A stretch of DNA of 64,000 bases, taken from assembly GCA_947450025.1 (NCBI GenBank), contig CANFTW010000017.1, positions 1 to 64,000 of the forward strand, given 5' to 3'. Below the pieces are notes generated by a model. That model was not told the origin of the DNA. It saw nothing but the letters and a program-made list of their open reading frames with translations, and searched no databases. Source of the stretch: Bacteroidota bacterium. Lineage in GTDB: Bacteria; Bacteroidota; Bacteroidia; B-17B0; Aurantibacillaceae. This document shows, in pieces, positions 7,285-16,700 of this stretch. The first letter of the stretch is position 1. Each line of letters opens with the position of its first letter. The translations under genes and the position numbers were made by a program.

Positions 7285-7980
7285 CTAGGTCAATTGAGCG
7301 AAGAGTTCTTTTAGCTCCTCTTCTGTTAAATCTCTCCACTGGCCAACTTTTAATTTATCTAAATGAATATTCATAACACGCACCCTTTGTAATTTTATAA
7401 CCTGATAATCATAGGCATTGCACATCCTACGGATTTGCCTGTTTAGGCCTTGAGTTAAAATAATTCTAAAAATGCGTTTTGAATTTGGTTCCCGAGACAC
7501 CACACAGGGTTTTGTTTTTACCCCCTGAATTTCAATACCTTCAGCAATCTCTTTCAAAAAAGCCGTTCTTACTGGCAAATTAAGTGTCACTATATATTCT
7601 TTTTCGTGCTCAAACTTAGAATTTCCAATTTTATTAATAATCTCTCCATGATTCGTTAACAAAATCAATCCTTCCGAATCTTTGTCTAACCTCCCCACAG
7701 GGTAAATCGCTTGTGAATGCCCAATGGCATCAATAATATTATCCTCTATTTTTTCAGAAGTACATTCAATTCCTTTAGGTTTATTGTAAACGATATAAGT
7801 TGGGATAAATTCTTTTTTCTTAAGTTCTTGGCCGTCAATCAAAATCACGTCACCTTCTTTTATTTTAGTACTGAAGGTGGCTAATTTTCCATTCACTAGA
7901 ACGCGCTTGGCATCAATTAAATCATAAGCCTTTCGACGAGAAGTATAACCAGATTGACCTATGTATTTATCTACTTTCAT
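7285..7980 (-). CDS. rluF: 23S rRNA pseudouridine synthase, RluF-type
   Basis: The 231-residue protein has an N-terminal S4 RNA-binding domain (about 1-45, with GYTSRRKAYDLI and RVLVNGK) and an RsuA/RluF catalytic domain. The catalytic aspartate is in GRLDKDSEGL (about 97-106). The C-terminal block GLNRQIRRMC is typical of RluF, which isomerises U2604 in E. coli 23S rRNA. Length is close to other compact Bacteroidota RluF proteins. The start matches the S4 domain opening MKVDKYIGQSG. Confidence 0.85.
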   Translation of the reverse strand: MKVDKYIGQSGYTSRRKAYDLIDAKRVLVNGKLATFSTKIKEGDVILIDGQELKKKEFIPTYIVYNKPKGIECTSEKIEDNIIDAIGHSQAIYPVGRLDKDSEGLILLTNHGEIINKIGNSKFEHEKEYIVTLNLPVRTAFLKEIAEGIEIQGVKTKPCVVSREPNSKRIFRIILTQGLNRQIRRMCNAYDYQVIKLQRVRVMNIHLDKLKVGQWRDLTEEELKELFAQLT

Positions 7981-8002
7981 TATATTATTGTTTTTTTAAA
8001 AA

Positions 8003-8030
8003 GTCACTTAGAGCGAAGTCGAGAAGCGAC
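8003..8030 (+). repeat. REP-like palindrome
   Basis: GTCACTT (8003-8009) and AAGCGAC (8024-8030) form an imperfect stem around AGAGCGAAGTCGAG. A related sequence in inverted orientation occurs at 8234-8252, bracketing the GIY-YIG remnant. Sequences of this kind (GAGCGAAGTCGAGAAG) are recurrent extragenic repeats in many Bacteroidota as far as I recall; copy number cannot be checked here. Confidence 0.5.
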
Positions 8031-8038
8031 ATATTATC

Positions 8039-8254
8039 TTAATTTTTTATATATCTAAAAGTATTTTTATGTGAACCTTCGTTCCTAAATTCTCCATTTT
8101 CTTTCAATTTACCCCAATTCTCTTTTATTAAGGCTTCTTTTTTGGCTTGACTCCAATTCTTTATTTTTTTCTCCGATTCTATTGCTAGATTAAAATCTGT
8201 AAATAATTCATAATAAACTAATTTTCTTATAATCGACTTAGCTCGAACTGACAA
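8039..8254 (-). pseudogene. GIY-YIG endonuclease remnant (C-terminal part)
   Basis: The 71-codon frame contains KLVYYELFTDFNLAIESEKK and WSQAKKEALIKENWG, the C-terminal half of the small GIY-YIG (UvrC/YhbQ-like) family. The N-terminal GIY...YIG strands and catalytic arginine helix are missing: upstream of residue 11 the frame runs into a REP-like sequence (8234-8252). The frame opens only at TTG within that repeat. It is best read as a decayed fragment rather than a functional gene. Confidence 0.7.
8234..8252 (-). repeat. REP-like half-palindrome, inverted copy
   Basis: On the minus strand this reads GTCAGTTCGAGCTAAGTCG, closely related to the plus-strand repeat at 8003-8030. The two copies face each other around the GIY-YIG remnant and supply its first codons. 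Confidence 0.45.
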
Positions 8255-8304
8255 ATCAAAAGAACTATTTTTTATCTACTTCGCATGAACTAACTAATAA
8301 AATA

Positions 8305-9537
8305 TTACTTTTTCTTCTTCTTTTTAGCTTTATACAACTTATCTTCTTTTTCAGCATCAGCAATTAATTTTTTCCAATTATCATTCACGTCGTCCGTTAA
8401 GGCTAATGTTTCTGAATAATCTGCTTTAGCAACTTCTAAAACTGAAATTTCTTTATTCATAAATTGCTCAATCTCTTCCAAAATAGGTTTTTCTTCAGGG
8501 CTACAAAATGACACCGCAACGCCTTTATTGTTTCCACGTCCTGTTCGTCCTACCCGATGCACGTAATTTTCTGCCACATCTGGCAAATCATAATTAATCA
8601 CATAATCTACATTGGCAATATCGACACCTCGAGCACTAATATCAGTGGCAATTAAAAGTTTAAAATCTCCATTTTTATAGCCATTCATCACTTCTAAACG
8701 ACTGCCTTGATCCTTTCCTCCATGCATAGTTTGACTTTTAATCCCCACACGATTCATGGCTTCAAATACTCTTTCTGCACGAACCTTTGTTCGCACAAAT
8801 ACTAAAATTCTACTTTCAGGATTTTCGTTAACGACACGTTCTAAAAAAAATCGTTTATCATCCATACTCACAAACATGACTGAATGTGTCACATTTTTTG
8901 AAACTGGATCTTTGGGTGAAATTTGAATACGGATGGCATTACGAACTAAAGAATAGGCCAGTTTTTTAATTTTCTCGTTAATGGTTGCTGAGAAAAATAA
9001 AGTCTGACGGTATCGAGGAAGATATTTAATTAAATCATTAATGTCTTGATAAAAGCCTAAATCCAACATCAAATCAGCCTCATCCAATACCAATACTTTT
9101 ATATCTCTTAAGTTTAAATAGCCTTGATTAACTAAATCAAATACCCGACCTGGGGTTGCAATCACAATATCCACACCCTGCTTTAGCTGCTCAATTTGAG
9201 GATCTTGATCAACCCCGCCATAAATCCCTAAGGTTTTTATGTCCGTGTACTTTCCTAGTTTATCAAATACTTCTGTAATTTGAATGGCTAGTTCATGAGT
9301 AGGAACCATCACGATAGCTTGAACGCCTTGACCTACACCTGCCTTTGAAATTAAATGCAAAATCGGTATAGCAAAAGCGGCTGTTTTACCAGTTCCTGTT
9401 TGAGCAATCGCCAAAACATCTTCGCCATTTAAAATATTAGGAATCGCTTTAAACTGAATATCTGTTGGGCGCTTAAATCCTAAGTCATTTAAACTTTGTT
9501 TTATTTCTGGGATGATATGGTATTCTTCAAACTTCAT
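8305..9537 (-). CDS. DEAD-box RNA helicase
   Basis: The 410-residue ATP-dependent RNA helicase shows the motif series in order: Q motif (GFKRPTDIQ), motif I AQTGTGKT (about 44-51), motif Ia/b PTHELA, DEAD (about 152-155), SAT, and motif VI HRVGRTGRG. The C-terminus ends in a lysine-rich tail (KAKKKKKK) that probably binds RNA. RhlE- and CsdA-like proteins of this size act in ribosome assembly and cold adaptation; the specific subclass cannot be fixed by eye. It is the first gene of a minus-strand run and has no obvious SD. Confidence 0.92.
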   Translation of the reverse strand: MKFEEYHIIPEIKQSLNDLGFKRPTDIQFKAIPNILNGEDVLAIAQTGTGKTAAFAIPILHLISKAGVGQGVQAIVMVPTHELAIQITEVFDKLGKYTDIKTLGIYGGVDQDPQIEQLKQGVDIVIATPGRVFDLVNQGYLNLRDIKVLVLDEADLMLDLGFYQDINDLIKYLPRYRQTLFFSATINEKIKKLAYSLVRNAIRIQISPKDPVSKNVTHSVMFVSMDDKRFFLERVVNENPESRILVFVRTKVRAERVFEAMNRVGIKSQTMHGGKDQGSRLEVMNGYKNGDFKLLIATDISARGVDIANVDYVINYDLPDVAENYVHRVGRTGRGNNKGVAVSFCSPEEKPILEEIEQFMNKEISVLEVAKADYSETLALTDDVNDNWKKLIADAEKEDKLYKAKKKKKK

Positions 9538-9574
9538 AATACAAAGGTAACATAATTAGTATTATGAATAAGTG

Positions 9575-9838
9575 CTAGACAATCCTTTCTAAATAAAACA
9601 ATAACAAATCATACTGTGATTGATACTCTCTGGCGTAACTAGATGATGTATACTCTTTAGGATTTGAATAGGTTAAACTTTCAAAGCGCTTTAATACATG
9701 ATTAAAATTATCGACGTTCATCTTACTTAAAAAAACATCTCGATTGCTATCTAATAATTTGTAAATATCTAATGCTGACTTATGAATAGAAGCATTTTTA
9801 TAGTTCTTTATTTCAAGAATAACGTCGTTGATTAGCAT
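9575..9838 (-). CDS. Small hypothetical protein
   Basis: This predicted helical protein has 87 residues with no signal peptide and no recognised motif. It lies between the helicase gene (37 bases away) and the divergent ridA gene. Its composition and start (MLINDVILEI) look like those of a real gene, but there is no functional clue. The possibility that it is spurious remains. Confidence 0.45.
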   Translation of the reverse strand: MLINDVILEIKNYKNASIHKSALDIYKLLDSNRDVFLSKMNVDNFNHVLKRFESLTYSNPKEYTSSSYAREYQSQYDLLLFYLERIV

Positions 9839-9922
9839 AAGACAAACATAGTAAAAGTAACCTATAAGTTTGGTTTAAATTTAAAGCTTAGTATATTTAA
9901 CCTATCAATTAAACCTTTTTAT

Positions 9923-10309
9923 ATGAAAACAATTATTACTTCAGAAAATGCCCCTCTTCCTATCGGACCTTACAGTCATGCAAATATGGTTCCTGCTTCA
10001 GGAAACATGTTATTTGTATCTGGACAAGTTGCTAAAGATGCTAAAACAGGAGAACTAATATTAAGTGATATTCAAAGTGAAACTAAAAAAGTCATGGAAA
10101 ATGTATCGGCTATTTTAAAAGATGCTGGTATGGATTTAACCAATGTTGTTAAAACCACCATTTTCATGAAAGACATGAATAATTTCTCATCCATGAACGA
10201 GGTTTACGGTTCATTTTTTACGGGCAATTTTCCAGCCCGCGAAACTGTTCAAGTATCAAGATTACCATTGGATGTCAATGTTGAAATTTCGGTAATTGCG
10301 GTAAAATAA
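9923..10309 (+). CDS. ridA: RidA family imine/enamine deaminase
   Basis: The 128-residue protein spans the whole RidA/YjgF fold: GPYSHA near the start (about 14-19), LFVSGQVA, and the conserved arginine in PARETVQVSRLP (about 105-116). RidA hydrolyses reactive 2-aminoacrylate and related imines generated by PLP enzymes. It probably acts as a cytoplasmic homotrimer. It is monocistronic here, divergent from the small gene upstream. Confidence 0.9.
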   Translation: MKTIITSENAPLPIGPYSHANMVPASGNMLFVSGQVAKDAKTGELILSDIQSETKKVMENVSAILKDAGMDLTNVVKTTIFMKDMNNFSSMNEVYGSFFTGNFPARETVQVSRLPLDVNVEISVIAVK

Positions 10310-10365
10310 ATTGCATTTTTTAAATTCAAGTATTTTATTATATTTGGTATACTAAAACTTATAAT

Positions 10366-11046
10366 ATGAAAAAGATATTTACAAGCACTCTATCCATTGT
10401 TCTTTTTGCTATCCTATCCATCTTTCATACTTCGGTAAATGCACAAGCATTTAAAAAAGGGGCATTATTAATTAGTCTCTCCGAAGGTTCTACCCTTGCT
10501 AATTATAGTACGAATGATATTGGAGGTCCGAAACCAACATTAATTCATAGCGAGTGTATTCATGGAGATAGGGACCCAATCATTATTGAGTATGCTGTAT
10601 CAAATCGTTGGGGCTTAGGATTAACATCAGGTAACGATGTATTCAATGTAAACCCTTCAACCTATTATGGATTTTCAACTAGCAACAATTTAATCAAAAT
10701 GAAAACTTCGGAGTTTACTTTTGATTGTAGTTATCATGTGTTTGTCAATAAACGATTAGATTTATCGGTGTTTGCCTCTGCAGGATTATTTTCTATTGCT
10801 ACAAAAGGGAATGATTATGATCGATCTTATCAATACAACTCAAATGGCACCACCGCTAGGTATGGAACAAGAGTAAGATACTATTTTTATAAACGTTTTG
10901 GTGCTTTTGGAATGATTAGTAATTATTTTGCAAGCAGCTCTCCTAAAGATGTCCAAGGTAACTCTGTGGGTAAAACCTACTCAACTTCTATTAATGGCAT
11001 AGCTATTGAAGGCGGCTTATGTTACCGTATAAACTTCTTTAAATAA
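10366..11046 (+). CDS. Probable outer-membrane beta-barrel protein
   Basis: The 226-residue protein has a signal peptide (about 1-26, ending VNAQA). Alternating aromatic and small residues typical of outer-membrane strands follow (for example NRWGLGLTSGND, FTFDCSYHVF, VRYYFYKRFGAFGMIS). The C-terminus ends LCYRINFFK, like the terminal strand of a porin-type barrel. The size would suit an 8- to 10-stranded barrel. No specific family or ligand is recognised. Confidence 0.65.
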   Translation: MKKIFTSTLSIVLFAILSIFHTSVNAQAFKKGALLISLSEGSTLANYSTNDIGGPKPTLIHSECIHGDRDPIIIEYAVSNRWGLGLTSGNDVFNVNPSTYYGFSTSNNLIKMKTSEFTFDCSYHVFVNKRLDLSVFASAGLFSIATKGNDYDRSYQYNSNGTTARYGTRVRYYFYKRFGAFGMISNYFASSSPKDVQGNSVGKTYSTSINGIAIEGGLCYRINFFK

Positions 11047-11061
11047 TTTTACTTTTATTTC

Positions 11062-13095
11062 TTAAATCAATCCTGATCTTCTTAATAAGGCTTTAGGATC
11101 TGCATCTCTGCCTCTAAATCTTTTATAGAGTATGGACGGATGTTCGCTACCCCCAGCTGATAAAATATTTTTATAAAATGAACTAGACACTTCTTGATTA
11201 AAGATTCCTTTTTCTTTAAACGCTTCAAAGGCATCAGCATCAATTACTTCTGCCCATTTATATGAATAATAACCTGAAGAGTATCCTCCTGAAAAAATAT
11301 GAGAGAACGAACAAGCTGTGCATGTCTCAGGAACAGAAGGCATTAAATCGGTTTTTGAGGTTACTTGAATTTCAAACTCTTTAACATTAGATATACATGA
11401 AGGATTTTGACTATGCCAAGCCATATCCAAAGTGGCTAAACCAATTTGACGAATCGTAGCTAGGCCACTTTGAAAATTAGAGGAGTCTACTATTTTTTGA
11501 ATATAATCAGCAGGAATGGCTTCACCAGTTAGATAATGTTTCGCAAATAAATCCAAGCATTCTTTTTCATAACACCAATTTTCTAATATCTGAGATGGTA
11601 ATTCTACAAAATCCCAATAAACACTTGTTCCAGTCATGCTACCATATTGTCCATTAGCGCACATACCATGTAAAGCATGCCCGAATTCATGAAACAAGGT
11701 TGTCACTTCATCAAAACTTAATAAGGATGGTTTACTATCTGTTGGTTTCGTAAAATTACAAACAATAGAAACATGCGGTCTAACATTTATGCCATTATCC
11801 ATTTTTTGATTAATGAACGAAGTCATCCATGCTCCCTGACGTTTACCTGCACGTGGAAAGAAATCAGCATAAAATACGGCTAAAAATTCTCCCTGTGCAT
11901 TTTTAACTTCGTAAGTGGTAACATCTTTATGATATAAAGGAATATCGTTTCGTTGAATAAAACTTAAGCCATATAATTTTTTGGCAGTTTCAAATACACC
12001 ATCAATCACATTTTCTAATTTAAAATAAGGACGAAGCAACTCATCATCAATGGCAAATTTTTCTTTCTTTAATTTTTCAGCATAAAACGGTAAATCCCAT
12101 TTTTTTATATCCTCGGGCCCATTGTTTAAGTTGATGTAAGATTTTAATTCTTCTAACTCTTTCTTGGCAAAAGGTAAAGCGTTATCCAATAAATTTTCTA
12201 AAAATGAAAACACCTTAGTAGGAGATTCTGCCATTCGCTCTTCTAAAACAAAATCAGCATGTGATTGATATCCTAATAACAAAGCACGTTCATGGCGTAA
12301 CACAGCTATTTGTTTTAAGACTTGCTGATTATCATGGTTGTTATTCTTAAAAGCTTTAGAGCCATAGGCTTTAAATAGTTGTTCTTTCAATTCTCGGTTT
12401 TCAGAATAGGTAATAAAAGGCCCGTAACTTGGGTAATCTAAAGTAAACACCCAAGCATTTTCTTTCCCTTTTTCTTTCGCTGTAATTTTAGCAGCCTCAA
12501 CGACCCCTTCCGGTAATCCTGCTAAATTTTCTAAATCAGTTATAACTAATTCATACGCATTGCTTTCTTCTAGCACATTTTCACTAAAGGTTAATGACAA
12601 TTGAGAAGTTTCCTTATCGATAGCTCTTAACTTTTCTTTTTGAGAGTCATTTAATTTAGAACCATTACGCACAAAACTTTTATATGTTTTATCAAGTAAG
12701 GTAATCTGCTCTGTATTTAAGTCTAAAGAAGATTGATGATTGAATACAATTTCTACTTTTTTAAATAGACCCATATTCAACATTATATCATTCGCATAAT
12801 CACTAAGCTTTGGAGAAATAACTTTAGCTAGGGCTTGCATCTCTTTTGATGTTTCGCAAGAGTTTAAATTAAAAAAAGTATTACTAACTAAATCTAATAA
12901 ACTACCTGCTTTCTCAAGCGCTTCAATGGTATTTACAAAATTTGGAGCCGCTGTATTTTCAACAATTGCCTGTATATCTGCCAATCCTTGTTTAATACCT
13001 TCTTCAAAAGAAGGTAAATAATGTTCCATTGAAATTTTATCAAAAGGAATGGTTTGAAATGGCGTATTGAATGATGAAAAAAAAGGGTTACTCAT
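11062..13095 (-). CDS. M3 family peptidase (Dcp/oligopeptidase A-like)
   Basis: The 677-residue metallopeptidase has the zinc motif HEFGH in TLFHEFGHALHGM and a downstream glutamate ligand region (SQILENWCYE). The C-terminal block SHIFSGGYSSGYYSYKWAEV is characteristic of M3 peptidyl-dipeptidases. Length agrees with Dcp/PrlC. There is no signal peptide, so it is probably a cytoplasmic enzyme degrading short peptides. Dcp and oligopeptidase A cannot be separated by inspection. Confidence 0.9.
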   Translation of the reverse strand: MSNPFFSSFNTPFQTIPFDKISMEHYLPSFEEGIKQGLADIQAIVENTAAPNFVNTIEALEKAGSLLDLVSNTFFNLNSCETSKEMQALAKVISPKLSDYANDIMLNMGLFKKVEIVFNHQSSLDLNTEQITLLDKTYKSFVRNGSKLNDSQKEKLRAIDKETSQLSLTFSENVLEESNAYELVITDLENLAGLPEGVVEAAKITAKEKGKENAWVFTLDYPSYGPFITYSENRELKEQLFKAYGSKAFKNNNHDNQQVLKQIAVLRHERALLLGYQSHADFVLEERMAESPTKVFSFLENLLDNALPFAKKELEELKSYINLNNGPEDIKKWDLPFYAEKLKKEKFAIDDELLRPYFKLENVIDGVFETAKKLYGLSFIQRNDIPLYHKDVTTYEVKNAQGEFLAVFYADFFPRAGKRQGAWMTSFINQKMDNGINVRPHVSIVCNFTKPTDSKPSLLSFDEVTTLFHEFGHALHGMCANGQYGSMTGTSVYWDFVELPSQILENWCYEKECLDLFAKHYLTGEAIPADYIQKIVDSSNFQSGLATIRQIGLATLDMAWHSQNPSCISNVKEFEIQVTSKTDLMPSVPETCTACSFSHIFSGGYSSGYYSYKWAEVIDADAFEAFKEKGIFNQEVSSSFYKNILSAGGSEHPSILYKRFRGRDADPKALLRRSGLI

Positions 13096-13215
13096 ATTAA
13101 TTTTTTAAAGAATTGTTTGCTTACAAGATACTATGAAAAAACACAAACCTAGAAGGAAAAATTAAAAAAAAATGAGCGGCGACCTGTTTAAAACAATCTC
13201 AAATAAAAGAATAAA

Positions 13216-13665
13216 CTACAAGGTCACTGAGGTTTTACTGACATTTCTGTATAAAAAAGAAGTATAAATATGACGACGTGCAAAACGCCCTTGAGAATCG
13301 GCATTTACTAATTTAACATAGGTATTCTCTGGAACTCCAAAATATTCATACACACTTCCATCCTGAAAATCAATTCGTAAACGTTTACCTTGATAATTTA
13401 TATCAGCAATGTTAGAACTTGACGTGGTTTTGTTGTATTGTTCTAATGTAGCTTCTTGAGTTTCGGGAGCAATACTCACTAAAAAATGATACGCTTCGAT
13501 GATTTGTTTACTTTTTTCCTCTACCTCTAATTTCAACGCCTCATTATCCTGGATTTTATCAGGATGATATTCTTTCATAAAATTACGATATACGCTTTTT
13601 AGTTCATTCAATGTCACGGCTTTATCCACACCTAAAAGTTTTCTGTATTCAATAATTTTTCTCAT
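13216..13665 (-). CDS. J-domain plus KTSC-domain protein
   Basis: The protein has 149 residues. The N-terminal half is a J domain with the HPD motif (in EYHPDKI, about residue 34-36) and flanking helices, the part of DnaJ that stimulates Hsp70 ATPase. The C-terminal half (about 90-145) is a KTSC-like domain: LRIDFQDGSVYEYFGVPENTY followed by GRFARRHIYTSFLYR. KTSC has been linked to RNA or nucleoprotein contexts, but its role is unclear. The combination suggests a co-chaperone recruiting DnaK to a specific target. It is separated from the MMPL gene by about 50 bases and is probably independent. Confidence 0.75.
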   Translation of the reverse strand: MRKIIEYRKLLGVDKAVTLNELKSVYRNFMKEYHPDKIQDNEALKLEVEEKSKQIIEAYHFLVSIAPETQEATLEQYNKTTSSSNIADINYQGKRLRIDFQDGSVYEYFGVPENTYVKLVNADSQGRFARRHIYTSFLYRNVSKTSVTL

Positions 13666-13715
13666 TTTTAATTTTCGGCGAAGATAGGTTTTATTTAGGA
13701 AACAAAAGAATCCTA

Positions 13716-16700
13716 TTAGCCATTATACCTCGCTACATAAATAATATTAGAAGTCAGTTTTGTTGTATCTAATACTTCTAATGACAAATGAGGATATTTA
13801 GCAATAGTATCCTTTATTAAAGTTCCACTTACAAAATGCAAACCATCTGTTTTAGTTTTGTTAAAGCCAAATACCTTTGTACTCATAAACTCGGTGTACC
13901 AAGTTCCTTTTTGGCGATTAGCGATGTCTTTATCAGCATCCCTTATTACAAGCACGCCACCTTTATTTAATTTCGATACACAATTATCAATCACTTGAAT
14001 TTGTTGATCTTCTTTTAAATAATGTAAAACATCACTAATAATAAATCCATCAGCTTGAGGGAAATCATACACCGTAACATCTCCCACTGCAAATGATAAT
14101 TTATCAGATTTATCAGCACAATTATCGGCAACGGCTATTTTCTCATCATCATAATCAACACCTAAAATTTCACGTTGCCTGCCATTAAACATTAACATAT
14201 ACGGTAAAAAACCATAACCACAACCAACATCGACAATCTTACCTGTTTTAGGCATTAAGCTTTCGAATAATTGATAATTGTTTTCTAATCCAGTTTTAAT
14301 TCGGCAATACCATTCTAAAACAGGTCCCTTAAAAATATAATTACGAATTAAACGAGCACGAAAATAACTTACAGTTTCCCTTTCCTCTTTCAACCATTGA
14401 TATTCCTGACGCATTAATTTACATATTGCTTTAGAGCGCTCTTGATAGGTTGCACCAAAAGTTGTATCAGTTGGTTTTATTCTTTCTAAAATCTTTACAG
14501 CTAAAGAACCATCTTTAAAATGGAAGTCGCCTTTAGTCACAGTATCCGCTGCTCCATGCAATAATAAAGGTATAATATCTAATTGCATTTGTTCGGCTAA
14601 TAAAAAGGCACCTTTATGAAATCGCAAAATATCGCCTGTTACACTTCGAGTTCCTTCAGGGAAAATTAAAATAGAATAACCTTGTTTTACTAATTCGGTT
14701 AAAGACGGAATACAATTTTCGTAACCAGCTGATGCTCGGTAATAATCAGCTTTCTTTACAATCCATCCATAAAAAGGAGAATTATACACCCAATCATTTG
14801 TAAACACAACAATCTTAGGATACAGTTGTAAAGTGAGTGCTAAATCAATATGCGATTGATGATTTGAAATAATAATGGCAGGTTTTTGAAACGTTTCGTT
14901 TTGAGTATTAATAATAGTTTTCTTTACATTAAAGAAACATGCCAAAATAAATCGGAAGGTGTACATAATGATATAGTGAAATATCAATTTACGAGTGGCC
15001 GTTTTAGCTGGGAAGATTGTAAAGAGAACGATCCCGCAAAAGGTAATTAGTAAAGAACCTAATAAGAAGCCTACAAATCCAATAATGGTGATGAAAATGT
15101 ATTTAGCTGAATAAGGCAATAAACCTCTTTGTCTTCTATTTAATATCATCCAATTAAACAATAATGGCTGAACAATGAAGGAGATAAACACCACGCAAAC
15201 CATTCCTATTAATGTAATTAACGCAATAGATTGTAGTGCTGGATGTTTGGCAAACACCATCACGCCTATTCCAATAATGGTTATTAATGCCGATAAAAGA
15301 ATAGATGATTTAAAAGAGTCTAAATTCTTTTTACCAAACTTATATTCATTTAGTAAGCCATCCATGATGAAAATACTGTAATCGTCACCCAAACCAAAAA
15401 TAAACGTTGAAATAATAATATTAATAATATTAAACTTTATTCCAAACAAGGCCATAATTCCTAAAATCCATAGCCATGAAATTAGCATTGGTAAAAAGTT
15501 AATCACTGCTAATTCAATACGACCATGGTTTAATAACATGAACCCAAATACTAAAATAGAGGTCAGTAATAAAATAGTATTAAAATCAGAACTGATGATA
15601 TCAACAAACTTGGCTGTCAAATTTTGTTTATCAAATACTATAATATTAGGATTAGATTCAAAGGCTTGATATATTTTTTGACGATGTTCGGCATCTACTT
15701 TAACATGGATGATAATCGAAGGTTTTCCATCTACTTTTCCAATCCATTCTTTAAACAATAATTTATTTAGGGTATCAGAATCTTCTTTAGATAAAGGTTT
15801 GACTTCATTATCTAACAAATTATAAAATGTTTGAAAGGCGGTTTCTTTAAATTTAAAGTTGGCACCAGCCGAAATTAAATGCTTACGAATACTATCTTTT
15901 TTTGAAGTCGTAAAAAAATGATTCCATCGATTGATGCGAGCTTGCTGTTCCCTTTCGGAAATAAACAATGTGCTTACTGAAGAATATTTTTTAATAAACC
16001 CTTGCTGTTTTAATGCTTCAAGTTTTTCAGAAACTATAGTATTGTTATCTAACGCTTCGTTTAAATCTTTTCCATTACTAAATACATACACCGAACGGGC
16101 TGCAAAATTATTCACTTCATCTAGGTGTTTTTCGGCATCACGAGTTTCTTTGGTCATAAAACTCATTTTGTTCATGTCACTTTCAAACTGAACATCTCCA
16201 GCAAAAAACGTAAATAACAATGTCAATAGAAACGCTGAAATAACAATCACTTTATTCTTATCAAAACGATACGCTGTAAATCGATCTAAAACCGAATGTT
16301 TTGTATGTTCGTCTTCAATTTCAATTTTTTCTTTTCTAAAACTAAATTTCAATAATTGAGGAAGTACAAAAATTGAGAACAACATGGCACCTATTAATGA
16401 AAAGGCTGCAAATAAACCAAAATCATGCAAGGCTTCCGATTTAGCAAATAACAAACTTAAAAATGCACCAACCGTTGTAGTGCAACCAATTAACATCGGT
16501 ACCGTTAAATCTTTTAAAACGGTTTTAACATCTCGTGTGTGTTTGTAATGCGTAAAAAAATGAAGCGAATAATTAATAGCTATGCCCAACACCACAGCTC
16601 CTGCTCCAATAGCAATAGCGGAAACCACTCCTTTAAATAAAAATAAAAAACTTAAAGCGAATCCCATTCCAAAACCGACTGGAAATAAAATAAAAATGGT

